In this document: positions 54,431 to 64,000 of the stretch, one piece after another
How the letters are laid out: every line of letters starts with the position of its first letter
How positions within the stretch are numbered: the first letter of the stretch is position 1
Source: Simmondsia chinensis
Lineage: Eukaryota > Streptophyta > Magnoliopsida > Caryophyllales > Simmondsiaceae
DNA length: 64,000 nucleotides
Reading direction: 5' to 3'
NCBI GenBank assembly: GCA_018398585.1
Contig: JAGTTD010000014.1
Coordinates: 16,181,387-16,245,386, forward strand
Notes under the pieces: model-generated
The model's database searches: none
What the model was told of the DNA's origin: nothing
Seen by the model: only the letters and a program-made list of their open reading frames with translations
Made by a program: the position numbers and the translations under genes

Positions 54431-55560
54431 GTGGTGGTAGTGGCTTGAGCTCTGAGCTCTGTGGCTCTTCTTCTTCTTCCGTTCTCTGTTGAATTTCAAT
54501 TGCTCGAATGTCTTCCACTCTTGCTCAGTGGTGTGAATTGAAAGGTTCGCAACTTTCCAGGCATTGGGCACATTCCTTTATTAACTCGTCTTCCGTGTCT
54601 ATGGTCCTTAAAGTTGTAAGACATGCTTTAAGGGGTAACTTAAGGAATGTGTCCCTGAATGTCTTAGTGACCAACTCATCTACAATATCAATCTCAAAAC
54701 AAGAATCCATGTTAGAGGGAAATTGAATGGCATTAAAGATATTGAAGGTTACCCGTTCATCTTTTACCGTTAGGATCAGCTTTCCTTGTTGGACATCTAT
54801 CAGGGTTCTTCCTGTAGCAGGGGAGGGTCGGCCTGAAATAAGAGGTATCTCACAATCCTCTTCCATATCAAGCACTATGAAGTCAGCCGGGAAAATGAAT
54901 TTATCGACCTTGACAAGGATGTCTTCAATTACACCTCTAGGATACTTGATTGATCAGTCCGCAAGTTGGAGAGATACGGTGGTAGGCTTCACTTCTTCTA
55001 ACCCAAGCTTCCTTGAAAAAGAGAGAGGAATTAAATTTATATATGCACCTAAATCACACAAAACCTTATCAAAACTAATGAAGCCAATGGTGTAAGGTAT
55101 CGTGAAACTCCCTACATCTTTTAGCTTGGGAGGCAACTTCTTTTGCAGCATGGCATTGCATTCTTTAATAAGTGTTACCGTTTCAAACTCTCCCAACTTC
55201 CTTTTGTTAGACAGGATTTCTTTCATAAATTTGGTATATTTGGGCAACTGTAACATGTCAGCAAAAGGGATATTAATGTGTAACTTTTTGAAAATTTTAA
55301 AAAATTTTGCAAGTTGTTCGTCTGCTTTTGACTTTTTCAAACATCGAGGAAAGGGGACTTTTGGTTTGTAGGGTTGAGGTTCAGCCCTTCTTGTTTCATT
55401 TTCTTTTTGTACTTTTGTCCCTTCCTCGTTTTGTAATTCCTAATTTGCATCAGTGGACAGGTCAATTATGGGTTGTTCAAGTGGCATGGTTTGGTCTACC
55501 TGAGTTGGTTCTTTCAAAATTTTCCCACTTTGTAATTCTATTGCTTTTACTTGCTCTCGT
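54431..55560 (-). pseudogene. Athila-2 protease and Gag-Pol linker
   Basis: Frame 54954-55340 with KSKADEQLAKFFKIFKKLHI and the active-site region FDKVLCDLGAYINLIP. Frame 54525-54875 carries MLDMEEDCEIPLISGRPSPA, where LILGRPF has become LISGRPS. A short interruption separates the two. Acts in cleaving the polyprotein. Confidence 0.82.
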
Positions 55561-56743
55561 GGGTTAATGATATTGCTACTGGTAGAGAACCTTGAGATAT
55601 TTTGGAAGGGTGATTTGAAATTTGCCCAAGTTGGGTCTCAAGGTTTCTAATGGTCGCTTCTTGATTTTAAAGAGTTGCTTCAGTGTTTTGCATGAAACAT
55701 CTAGTATCTTACATAAACCTACTAAACTATTCGCCTAGATCAGTCTTTCTTGCAGGGGGCTGAAAAGGTTGTTTTTGTATCCTTTGATTATTCCACAAAA
55801 AATTTGGATGGTTTCTCCACCCGGGATTACACGTGTTGGAATAGGGATTATTTTTTTGAAAATTTGAAACAAAATTGGCTTGTTCATGGGTTGATGGGGT
55901 GAAAGGATTTCCGGTTTGGCATTCTATGCTCAGATGACTCCCTGCACAAAATTCACACATTAGTACAAAAGAATTTATGGCATTCACATTCATGTTCATC
56001 TGTTTCTAAAGCATTGAAACTTGAGCAGTTAACTTTGTTATTGCATCCAGCTCGTATATTCCTGCAGGTTTCTTTTGTTCAGTTGCCCTTGCATAGTTAT
56101 GGCAAGACATTACTTCTAGCAATTCATACACTTCATCTGGGGTTTTGTTATTTAAGGATCCTCCCGCAGCCGCGTCTACCATCGTTTGAGTATTAGGTGC
56201 CAAACAATTGTAAAAAGTTTGGACTTGCATCCAAACTGGCAAACCATGATGTGGGCACCTTCTCAAAATTTCTTTGTAATGTTCCCACGGCTCATACAAA
56301 GATTTTTTATCGTATTGCACAAACGAGGTAATGTCATTCCTCATCTTAGGTTATTTAGCTGGTAGAAAATACTTAGCAAGAAATTTTTGAACCAAATCAT
56401 CCGAAGTGGTGATAGTTCCTAGTGGTAGTGACATTGACCACGTTTTGGCATTGTCTCTTAGTGAGAACGAAAACAGCCTTAAGCGAATGGCATCATCACT
56501 GACACCATTATGCTTAAATGTATCGCATATCTGCAAGAAGTTAGCGATATGCAGGTTTGGGTCCTCACTAGGTAGACCGCCAAATTGGACAATTTATTGA
56601 ATCATTTGTATAATAGCGAGTTTAATTTGGAAATTGTTTGCTTCTATTGGTGGACATCAAATGCTGGAAGTGCACCCTTCAACCGTAGGTACAGCATAAT
56701 CTTTTAGGGTCCTTTCATCATCATTTCTAGCATTATTAGCCAT
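55561..56743 (-). pseudogene. Athila-2 Gag
   Basis: Start MANNARNDDERTL at 56743, colinear with the intact Gag of Athila-1. Pieces in one frame: [40 protein letters not shown], a cysteine segment CEFCAGSHLSIEC (CX2CX4HX4C, a proper zinc knuckle, unlike Athila-1) and NNPYSNTCNPGWRNHPNF. Stops near 56600, 56348, 56003 and 55725. Confidence 0.84.
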
Positions 56744-56955
56744 GGTTTTAGTCCTTTTTGTTTTTTTGATTAGTCGAAGAGTTCTTTCGATTTCAGGGTC
56801 AAAAGGAGATATTTCTTTTTCAATTAAATTTTGCATACAAGGTAAAAATAAACCACTATAAAGTAAAAGGCAAGGATAATAAAGAGAAATGTTTTAAAAG
56901 TTACAAAAGTATAACACAAAATTTTAACAAAGCCAAATTTTAAGGGGAAAATAGG
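56744..56955 (-). other. Athila-2 leader, truncated
   Basis: Homologous to the Athila-1 leader from gag outward for about 200 bp, then the match stops near 56950. The primer site and 5' LTR are absent. Confidence 0.7.
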
Positions 56956-56967
56956 TGCTACTAAAGG

Positions 56968-57032
56968 CACTACACATACACTTTTACCGACCAAAAAAAT
57001 TTCAGTTGTTAAAAGCCAGCTTTCTTATAGTG
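56968..57032. mobile_element. possible miniature CACTA-like element
   Basis: A 65-bp segment starts CACTACACATACAC and ends TTTCTTATAGTG, so both ends read CACTA inward. The interior has CTTTTACCGACC and CAGTTGTTAAAAG, which recall CACTA subterminal sequences. The inverted ends match only over the first bases, and no 3-bp duplication is seen. It sits exactly at the Athila-2 truncation. Confidence 0.3.
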
Positions 57033-57089
57033 ATACCTCATATCGATACCTATTAGCAGTGTAAAAGCTATTGAGTAGATTTGATGGTG

Positions 57090-58690
57090 TGTAGTTTGAG
57101 CATATTCCTAGGGAACAAAGCAAGGCAGTGAACAACTTGGCTTAGTTGGCATCTAAGTACAAATGTCCTGGAACTTGGTGCGAATAAACCATGGTCATCA
57201 ATACTAAGGTTCTAGATCATGATGTCAAGTTAACTAAGTCCTCTACCCTCATAAGTGGAGCCATGCCAAGTAGGCACTTGGAGAACTATGAGGCTAATCA
57301 AACTGTCCTAAGTCAATCACAGGATTGAAGGAAGTCTTTGGTGGATTATTTCAAGAACCTGCAAGATTACAATAAGTATAGAAAGATTGAAATGAAAGCA
57401 TCTCAAATTCCATCTAGATGGCGAGTCCAGCGAGTTATACAGGACGGATGCTAGTGGAGTAATTCTCAAGTTCCTTGACTTGATGAAGCAATGCTAGTAA
57501 TGATAGGAGCCCACCAGGGAATCTGTGGATCCCAATTAGCAGGCCATAAGATGCATTAGGTCATCAGGCATTATGGCTACCATTGGCCATCAATTATGGA
57601 TGATTGCATAAAGTATGACAAGAGAAGCAGAGCGCGCTAAAGACATGGAAATGTGCTAAGAGTCCCTGCTGTTGAGATGCATGCTATTATCAAACCATGG
57701 CCATTTAGGGGTTTGGTAATGGAAATCATAAGGGAAATTAACCCTCCTTCCACTAACATCACTCTTATATTCTGGTGGCTATTGACTACTTTGCAAAGTG
57801 GGTGGAAGCTAAACCATATAGGAATATCAATCAATAAGATGTGATAGAGTTCATCAAAGAACGTGTCCTATGTAGGTTTGGCATCTCGAAAACTATAATA
57901 GTGGACCAATCTAGGGAGTTTGATAGGGCTGATGTTAAAGAGTTTACCTAGAGTTTCATCATAGAATTCTTAAACTCAACACCTTATTATGCTTTGGCTA
58001 ATGGCCGAGAAGAGTCAACCAACAAGATTCTGAAGCCCAACATTGAAAAGATGATCGAGAATAATCCTAGGAAGTGGTGCAAGTTGCTACTAGATTCCCT
58101 TTGGGCTTATAGAACCTTTAAACGAGATGCAACTAGGGCAACTCCTTTTCATTTCGTATGGCCATGATACAATGCTCTTAATTGAGGTAACAGTTTAGTC
58201 TATTAGACTAGCTCACGAAGGAAAGTTTTCTAAACTTGAATATGAGTAGTCCATGATGGATGAGGTTACTAATCTTGACCAAGTAAGGCATGATGCCCTT
58301 CATAAGTAGGAAACCCAAAAGAATAGGGTTTCCAAAGCCTACAATAAAAAGGTCACACCCAGTTGTTTTGACTTAGGGGATCTCGTCAGGAAAGTGGTTT
58401 TACCTATTGGCCAATAAGATCCAGTCTTTGGGAAATGGTCCCAAAACAAGGAAGGCCCATTCAAAATCAAAGAGGTATTTGGAGAAAATGCCTATCTACT
58501 CAAAGACCTGGATGGAAGGACTCATCCAAGGGCTATGAATGGTAGGTTCTTAAAGAAATATATCCCATCAATATGGGATTCTAACAAAGTGGTCCTTAAG
58601 TATAGATTTTTAGAGCTATGGGCTCAGTTTCAATATCAGTGCTTAGAGAATCAACCCCATGATCCTTAAAAGACGATAAAAAGAAAAGAA
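57090..58690 (+). pseudogene. Tat-lineage RNase H end and integrase
   Basis: Plus-strand reading with many stops. IPREQSKAVNNLA then LASKYKCPGTW is the RNase H end. HQGICGSQLAGHKMH and GYHWPSIMDDCIKYDK are the integrase zinc region. PAVEMHAIIKPWPFRGLVM and REINPPS lead into the core. ESTNKILKPNIEKMIENNP follows the Glu region, then LLLDSLWAYRTFKRDATRAT. The tail reaches about 58690 with GPFKIKEVFGENAYLL. The layout and wording are of Tat/Ogre type. No LTR is found. Confidence 0.75.
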
Positions 58691-58726
58691 CTAACAATCT
58701 GAGGGACGCATTAAACAAAATGCATA

Positions 58727-59087
58727 TGTCATGACCAGGAAGGATTTTCTGCATTTTTAGCAGATTTTAGTTGTGAAATTCTCATCGTTCATTCAATTGT
58801 ATTTTGGCAGGAAGATCGGTTTGGTTAGTTAGCGAGTAAGACTTGTTTGGGTAGGAAAGCTTGTTAAGTCGGTTTAAGCATGTTTTTGTGCTTGGCTTTT
58901 AGCTATCTTTCATCATGTGTATAAATAAGCAAAAAATCTTCTATTCTTGATTCATTGAATAGAAAATTGACCTCTTTCCCTCTCTCAATCCTAGTTTCTC
59001 TCTAATTCTCATCTCTTTCACTTGTCTCCTCATCTCATACTCTATTATCTCAAGTTTATGATTCAAGTTTGATCTTGAATCATAATA
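58727..59087 (+). repeat. element F 5' LTR
   Basis: 361 bp with a C/T-rich 3' half (CTCATCTCATACTCTATTATC) like other Tekay-type LTRs here. Its partner lies outside the window. Confidence 0.72.
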
Positions 59088-59168
59088 GTTATTATTGGAG
59101 CTTGTGTTTGCTACCGATTGATTGCTTGTTGATTGATTGAAGCCGGCTAGATGTAAGAAGATAGTACC

Positions 59169-59613
59169 AATGTCTGCTGGAGAGAGCTAAAGTAGAAGTT
59201 AATCATTTGAGCAATTAAGACTTCAAATGGAGAAAATGCAGGAAATATTTGAAAGGATGTACGGTCACAGGATCAAAAAGTTAGTTGAGAAGTTAGATCA
59301 ACATTCTTAGCACATTGAATCAAAGCTTAATGGATTACAACAGCAAATCACTAAGCCGAATCAACTTGTAGGAGTTGGTATATTATCAGCTACTAGTCAG
59401 CGCGATAGTCCTCCAGATGTCCTGCAATCTCAGTTGTCTGGATCAAGTGAGAATGGAATAGCTAGTGGAAGAGGTTAGGGATATAGATATCCTCGTGTTG
59501 AAATAGAATAGTTTGATGGAAAGCAACCTCTGTCATAGATTAAGAGGTGTGACAGGTACTTTCGATTCTATCATGTAGATGACACAGAGAAGGTGGAGTT
59601 AGCTGTGGTATGT
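59169..59613 (+). pseudogene. element F Gag, N-terminal fragment
   Basis: Starts MSAGES at 59169. A coiled coil (MEKMQEIFERMYGHRIKKLV) and a linker lead to the capsid start YRYPRVEIE, FDGKQPLS, CDRYFRFYHVDDTEKVELAV, colinear with element M Gag. At least five in-frame stops. Cut by element C. Confidence 0.78.
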
Positions 59614-60102
59614 TGTTATGAACCGAGAATCCAAGGCATGGGCTATTGATGCTTGGGCTGTTGTCTAGCTGTTGTTATGCTGTGCTGCTACTGATCTGCT
59701 GCTGCATTGAGGTTGTTACGTTGTTTGTGTTTGAGTTGTGTTAGTTAGTTTTTATTGTAAGTAGTAGATTAGCTTGGTTTGGGGGTCGTGTAATAAGTAA
59801 GTAGTGGTTGGTCAAGGCCGTTAGCTAGTGGAGTCAAGGTTGGCAACTAAGTTAAGATGTGGTTAGTCCTTGGTGGTTAGATTCAATGTCCTAGTTCATA
59901 TCATGTAAGTAGTATAAATAGGATGGCTCTAGTTGTAATCCATATAACTTTGATGAATGAACTGATATCTTTTGATATTTCTCTCTACTTCTCATCTCCT
60001 TTCCCATCTTATCTCATATAAACTCTATATTCTCTTCTCATCTCATACTCTCTCTATCCCAACCAAGGTTAAGGCTCAAGGGAAATCTTTGAAACCTTAA
60101 CA
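59614..60102 (+). repeat. element C 5' LTR
   Basis: 489 bp, TGTTATGAACCGAGAATCCA...CCTTAACA. Its 3' end matches fragment L (42127-42268). The partner begins at 63770. Confidence 0.88.
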
Positions 60103-60104
60103 AT

Positions 60105-60116
60105 TGGTATCAGAGC
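60105..60116 (+). promoter_or_regulatory. element C primer-binding site
   Basis: TGGTATCAGAGC two bases after the LTR end, identical to elements M and B. Confidence 0.92.
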
Positions 60117-61102
60117 TTTGATTTGGCTTCCGAATCAAGCTCATATCAAAAAAATTGCAAAATCTGATTAATTGTGTTGCAATTAATCAATAAAAATAGT
60201 TGTGGTACTGATTTAGTTCAGTTTCTACATTGAGGAATTCAATTCTGCATTTTGAATTGATTTCTGGAGGTTACTGCTGTATTGGTCAGGAAGTGCCTGG
60301 GAGTTGCTTTCGATTGGGATTGAATCGATTGAATTTTATTAAGGAAAGTATAATTGATCAGTACTTGTTGATTACATTCAACATTTAAGCTGATTCTTCG
60401 GGAATTCAGTTGAGTCGATCAAACTTCAGCTGCTGAAGTTGAGTGCTGAGCAAAGCGTTGGTGCTGAAGTTGAGCTTAATTGTGCTTGATCAATCACTCC
60501 TTTGATCGGTTGGTGAAGAAGTTAAAATTGAGCTAATTGATCCACATTGCACTTGATCATCATCAAAAGATCAGAAACCAGCTGAATTGAGGTTTGATCA
60601 GATTCTACAACTCAGAGATTGTAGTTGAGGTAATTGTTTCTGAACTGCAAGTTCAAACTCAATCCAAATCTGCTTTGTTGTTGAATTGTGAAGAAATTGT
60701 GTCGTTAAGCATAGAAGTGGTGAGAAGTAATCAGAATCGGCGTGGAATTCTTAATAATTATATGTTATTGAGTTGAGATTTACTTCACCGAAATTCTGAC
60801 AACGAAGGCGAAATTCTGACAACGAACTTAGCACCAAAGGTGTTGAAATCCGCTATTGCTCTTGAAGATTGTAGTGTATCGTGTGTTTAAATCATCATTA
60901 CATAAAATAATCGAACCAGTTTCAGATTCTTAGTCTGAATTATTCAAGATAGCATCTCTGTCAGAAATCGTTCGAAGTTAGGGTTTGTTCGCAAACTCTG
61001 CAAGTTAGGGTTTATAATTAGTGACGATCATGGAATCGATGGCAAGGGTTTGTTGTGCGAATGAAGGAGTAGAACTTCATTAAACAATCGATTGTTGAAG
61101 AG
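60117..61102 (+). other. element C leader
   Basis: About 990 bp. It contains near its end the block conserved with A and B, whose opposite strand reads MNNNFNLEP and QLFNNRLFNEVLLLHSHN (61028-61180). A GCTTCCGAATCAAGC region follows the primer site. No start codon equivalent to the Gag-like start of B is seen; it appears to be deleted. Confidence 0.55.
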
Positions 61103-63560
61103 TTGCGGAACAAGTTTCTCACTTCTGCGATTTTCGAACTTGTATTCCTCGAACTGAGTTGGTTCAAGATTGAAGTTGTTGTTCATTCTTCGGAAACAAA
61201 GAAGATTACAAAGAAGAAGTTGAAGTGTAAGGTGGTGTTTCAGCCTTGGAGGTTTGATGATGAACAAGAATTAACTCAAGATGCTTATCTTACCGATGTA
61301 TATACTGGTATATGAGGTTCAGATAGTATACAAGCAGTGCGGACAACATAAATTGTGATTCCACTTGAAAACTTTGATGCCACTGCTGAAATATCACTGA
61401 ATACATCTTCCAATCAGTTAAGCAATGCTCCATGGCAAGTTGGAAAGTAGAATCGAAGTACCCTCACTGCTGAGCCAACTTATTTAGCTGGGGAAGTTGA
61501 GGTTGCTGCGGAAGTAACAATGAAAGCATCACAAAATGTGTTAAGCAATTGGCCACAGCATTGCGATACCCGTAATCAGCAAGGGCTTGGTGCTGGTAGT
61601 AATGAAATTGACGCAAAACAAGATTCACGGAGTGGAGTAATGGTGTATTCAAATACACACTCCTATGACAACTTGCCTCCTGATCCAGGAGAAGCTTTCC
61701 AAGTTTATACGAAGCCGAAAAGAGTCAATTTTCGATTGAAGAGAAGTAATCAAGCTGCGAGAGTGTGTTTTAAGGACCAACGAAGGAGAAGCCTTGCATC
61801 GATACAAGCAATTGAGTTGTTGGATGTGTGTAAATGCTGTAAAATGCTGGAACCGATTTCTGTGCAGCCCAAAATCAGTACAACTAATGTTTTAGCTGAT
61901 GAAATCGATGTTGAAAGTCCCTTTGATCCGGGAAAGATAGATCATGATTGTAGCAAGCCGAAACATGAAGACGAGTAGGAGGAAAAGTTCAAGCAAGCTG
62001 CTAAAATCCTTTTCCGAGGTCAATTTAGGCCAAGACTGATTTCTAAAAGCATTCTTAGCATGTTAGAAAATCACAAATGGGGTATTGATCAGCCAAGATC
62101 CATTGGCATTGAAGGTCTTTAGGGTATTTTTGATAATGGTTATTGTTTGGCAGTGCTGGACAGTCATGAGGCATGGATGTTAAGCTCTAAATTCAGGTTG
62201 TGCATTCATTAAGATATAAGTAGAGAGCAAATTCCATTAATGCAACCAAATGTGAGTCCTCTTGAGGTTATGGGGCTTGGTGGTTGGTTGGATTTTGGAA
62301 TACAAGAGTTTGTGGCTGGAAGTTCAGAATTATGGCAGTCTTGCTCCACATTACAAACTTATGTATCAACTCTGATTTGGAGTGGCGTTTCCTAATGGAA
62401 AAATCAAAATCATAAGCTTCAATATCTTCTTAATGTGTGGATGAAAAAGGTCCATGCAACACCAAGGATAATTTTAGCTAAAATTGGAGTGCATATCAGC
62501 AGCAAAATTTAGAGCAGAACATTTTAGAGATTGAAGAAGTTTACAGCTGTTCCTGAGTCCCTTTGGTGTCTCCATTTGCTATACATGTTACTCATGCTTG
62601 AGTTGGTAGACAAGGGAGCAAGGCTTGATCATTTGAGGTGCATTTGGTGGCTGGTCCAGCTTGTGTTCCAGGGAAGACTTGAATACAGATTGCAAATGGT
62701 GAGCTGCAGCATTAGTAAGGTCGGTTGGAGTGTTTTGGAAGCTCAGGCAATAACGTTGGAACTTTGGCATTCAACAATGATTTATGAACTCCTAATTTGT
62801 GTGAACTATACAAGAGCTTGGGAAGTAGTGCCTGAAGATTTCAGATCTTGCAAGCTCACAATCAAGATTCAAGCAATGGAAGCAGAGGCTGCTGAAAATC
62901 TGAGGGTAATTGCAATTTTTTCACTGACAGCAGCAAATGAGATGCTCAAATGGAATGTGATTGATGCTATCATGACTTTGGGAAGGTGTAATAACTTGCT
63001 CACATTGAAGAGCCTTCATCTGAATAGGAAACGAGCAGAAATCTGTCAATATGAGTTGCATCGGGTTAGCACTGCTCAATTTCTGGGTTTTGCAGCTCGA
63101 CGTGTGGAATTGGGAAGCGATCAAGAATTGGCTGAGTTTTGTCTGAGTTGGTTTAGAAAGTGGATGTCTAAGCAATACAAATTTTGGATAAGATCCAAGA
63201 TGAAGGAGTTGCAGCTGCAGTCATGTGGAATTACACTGTGTATTGTTACCATGATCAAGAGTTTAGGCTGTGTGTACTGTAATGGGAAATGCCCACAAGC
63301 ATAATTTGATGTTGGGTTCTTTTGGTTTGAGTTTGGAAGGCCTCCCGAGATGTTAAAGGACTTCGTATGCAGTGTTAATAGGTTAAAGATGTACAAAATC
63401 AGTTGTGCAGCCTTCTACAAGCAGAAATACAAAAACATTAATACATTTTGTGACTCTCAACTGCAAGAGGGAGTTTTGAGCTGTATTCACTGGATTATGA
63501 GGTGCCGTGAAAGTATTGTTGATGTTTGGTGTGATCAGTGTAGACCTCCTGAAGAGTATT
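61103..63560 (+). pseudogene. element C internal ORF (unrecognised)
   Basis: A single plus frame holds most of the reading from 61103 to 63304, with several stops. TKKITKKKLKCK near the start aligns with KKITKKKMKLEE in B, directly after the leader, so the acidic block of A and B is missing. It continues with a Lys/Arg-rich stretch (VNFRLKRSNQAARVCFKDQR), CKCCKMLEP, PFDPGKIDHD, and a long Trp/Leu-rich section (62531-63304) ending CVYCNGKC. Then FGRPPEMLKDFVCS, YKQKYKNINTFCDSQ and CRPPEEY, nearly identical to B. No known enzyme motif; role unknown. Confidence 0.6.
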
Positions 63561-63769
63561 AAGTACTCAAACGCAGACATTGCATCGAGATAAGTGACAT
63601 ACAATGTGCTCTGCAGAATGTTCAGATTGAAGTGCTCATTGGTCATCCCAGCTGCAGATTTTAGCAAAACTTTAGCATTTCAGTTGCCTTTTCCTATGCA
63701 ACTACTGTTCTTCATTGTTACAACTCTCTTCTATTCTTGAGAACAAGAATGTTTTCAAGGGGAAGGGAA

Positions 63770-64000
63770 TATTATGAACCGAGAATCCGAGGCATTGGCT
63801 GTTGATGTATGGGCTATTGTCTAGCTGCTGTTATGCTGTGCTGCTACTGATCTGATGTTGCATTGAGGTTGTTACGTTGCTTGTGTTTGAGTTGTGTTAG
63901 TTAGTTGTTATTATAAGTAGTAGATTAGCTTGGTTTGGGGGTCGTGTAATAAGTAAGTAGTGGTTGGTCAAGGCCTTTAGCTAGTGGAGTCAAGGGTGGC
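63770..64000 (+). repeat. element C 3' LTR, cut by the window end
   Basis: 231 bp matching 59614 onward (TATTATGAACCGAGAATCCG against TGTTATGAACCGAGAATCCA). Confidence 0.88.

Larger units (their letters stand above)
45373..56955 (-). mobile_element. Athila-2: Athila-type element without 5' LTR, carrying insertion B
   Basis: 3' LTR starts at 45373 (TGATGCTTACTTTGCATATG) and ends at 50012 (GACTTATCA), interrupted by element B at 46722-50000. Inside, on the minus strand, are the untranslated 3' region, integrase, RNase H, reverse transcriptase, protease and gag, colinear with Athila-1. Homology to Athila-1 stops in the leader near 56950, and no primer site or 5' LTR follows. It entered element E after ATCGC. 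Unlike Athila-1 it keeps the reverse transcriptase FMDD motif. Confidence 0.88.
58727..59613 (+). mobile_element. element F: Tekay-like element, 5' part
   Basis: LTR 58727-59087 starts TGTCATGACCAGGAAGG and ends ...GAATCATAATA (terminal CA decayed to TA). A shrunken primer site (ATTGGAGC) and a gag fragment follow; element C then enters at 59614 after TATGT. The rest of F lies beyond the window. Confidence 0.75.
59614..64000 (+). mobile_element. non-autonomous LTR element C with unrecognised ORF (runs off the window)
   Basis: 5' LTR 59614-60102 (489 bp), intact tRNA-Met-type primer site, about 3.65 kb internal region, polypurine tract AAGGGGAAGGGAA (63757-63769) and the first 231 bp of the 3' LTR, which begins TA rather than TG. 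Plus sense. No pol domains. Leader and ORF segments match elements A and B; the C-terminal part of the ORF is nearly the same as in B. Confidence 0.88.

Noticed and set aside
57637..57844. Short frames on both strands around 57.7 kb
   Set aside because: They overlap the decayed Tat integrase, whose plus-strand reading explains the sequence.

Overview
The window looks like plant heterochromatin. It is almost entirely LTR retrotransposons of the Ty3/gypsy type, stacked inside one another. I see no intact ordinary host gene, no rRNA or tRNA gene and no CRISPR array. The plant assignment rests on the lineages present: two Athila elements (one with a tRNA-Asp-type primer site), many chromodomain gypsy elements of Tekay/Del type (tRNA-Met-type primer sites), and fragments of Tat-lineage pol. 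All coding regions carry stops, frameshifts or deletions, so nothing here is likely to be autonomous today. The species cannot be named from the sequence.

Layout. 1-790: two adjacent arrays of about 49-bp tandem repeats. 1785-2574 and 13360-14690: the two halves of a decayed transposon-derived gene, split by Athila-1 (2575-13359, minus strand), which has both LTRs and the 5-bp target duplication AAACC. 14935-18943: a 29-bp tandem array split by non-autonomous element A (15084-18764, duplication GACAT). 19126-24664: a plus-strand Tekay-like element M with a truncated 3' LTR. 24679-26374: minus-strand Tat remnant with a 101-bp tandem array on its 3' side.

26375-56955 is a nested stack on the minus strand: element D entered the Tat remnant, G entered D, H entered G, I entered the leader of H, and J entered the 5' LTR of H. 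A deletion scar carries a short inverted LTR fragment L. Element K (possibly the other half of G) follows, E entered K, Athila-2 entered E, and non-autonomous element B entered the 3' LTR of Athila-2 (duplication TTAGA). 57033-58690 is plus-strand Tat pol debris. 58727-59613 is element F, entered by non-autonomous element C, which runs to the window end.

The most unusual content is the family formed by elements A, B and C, with more distant D and E. They keep the LTRs, primer site and polypurine tract of the Tekay-like elements, and B keeps their Gag leader. Pol is missing. In its place is a long ORF I do not recognise, with acidic, basic and cysteine-containing segments and repeated RPPE motifs shared between copies. 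They look like non-autonomous parasites of the chromodomain elements carrying their own diverging protein.
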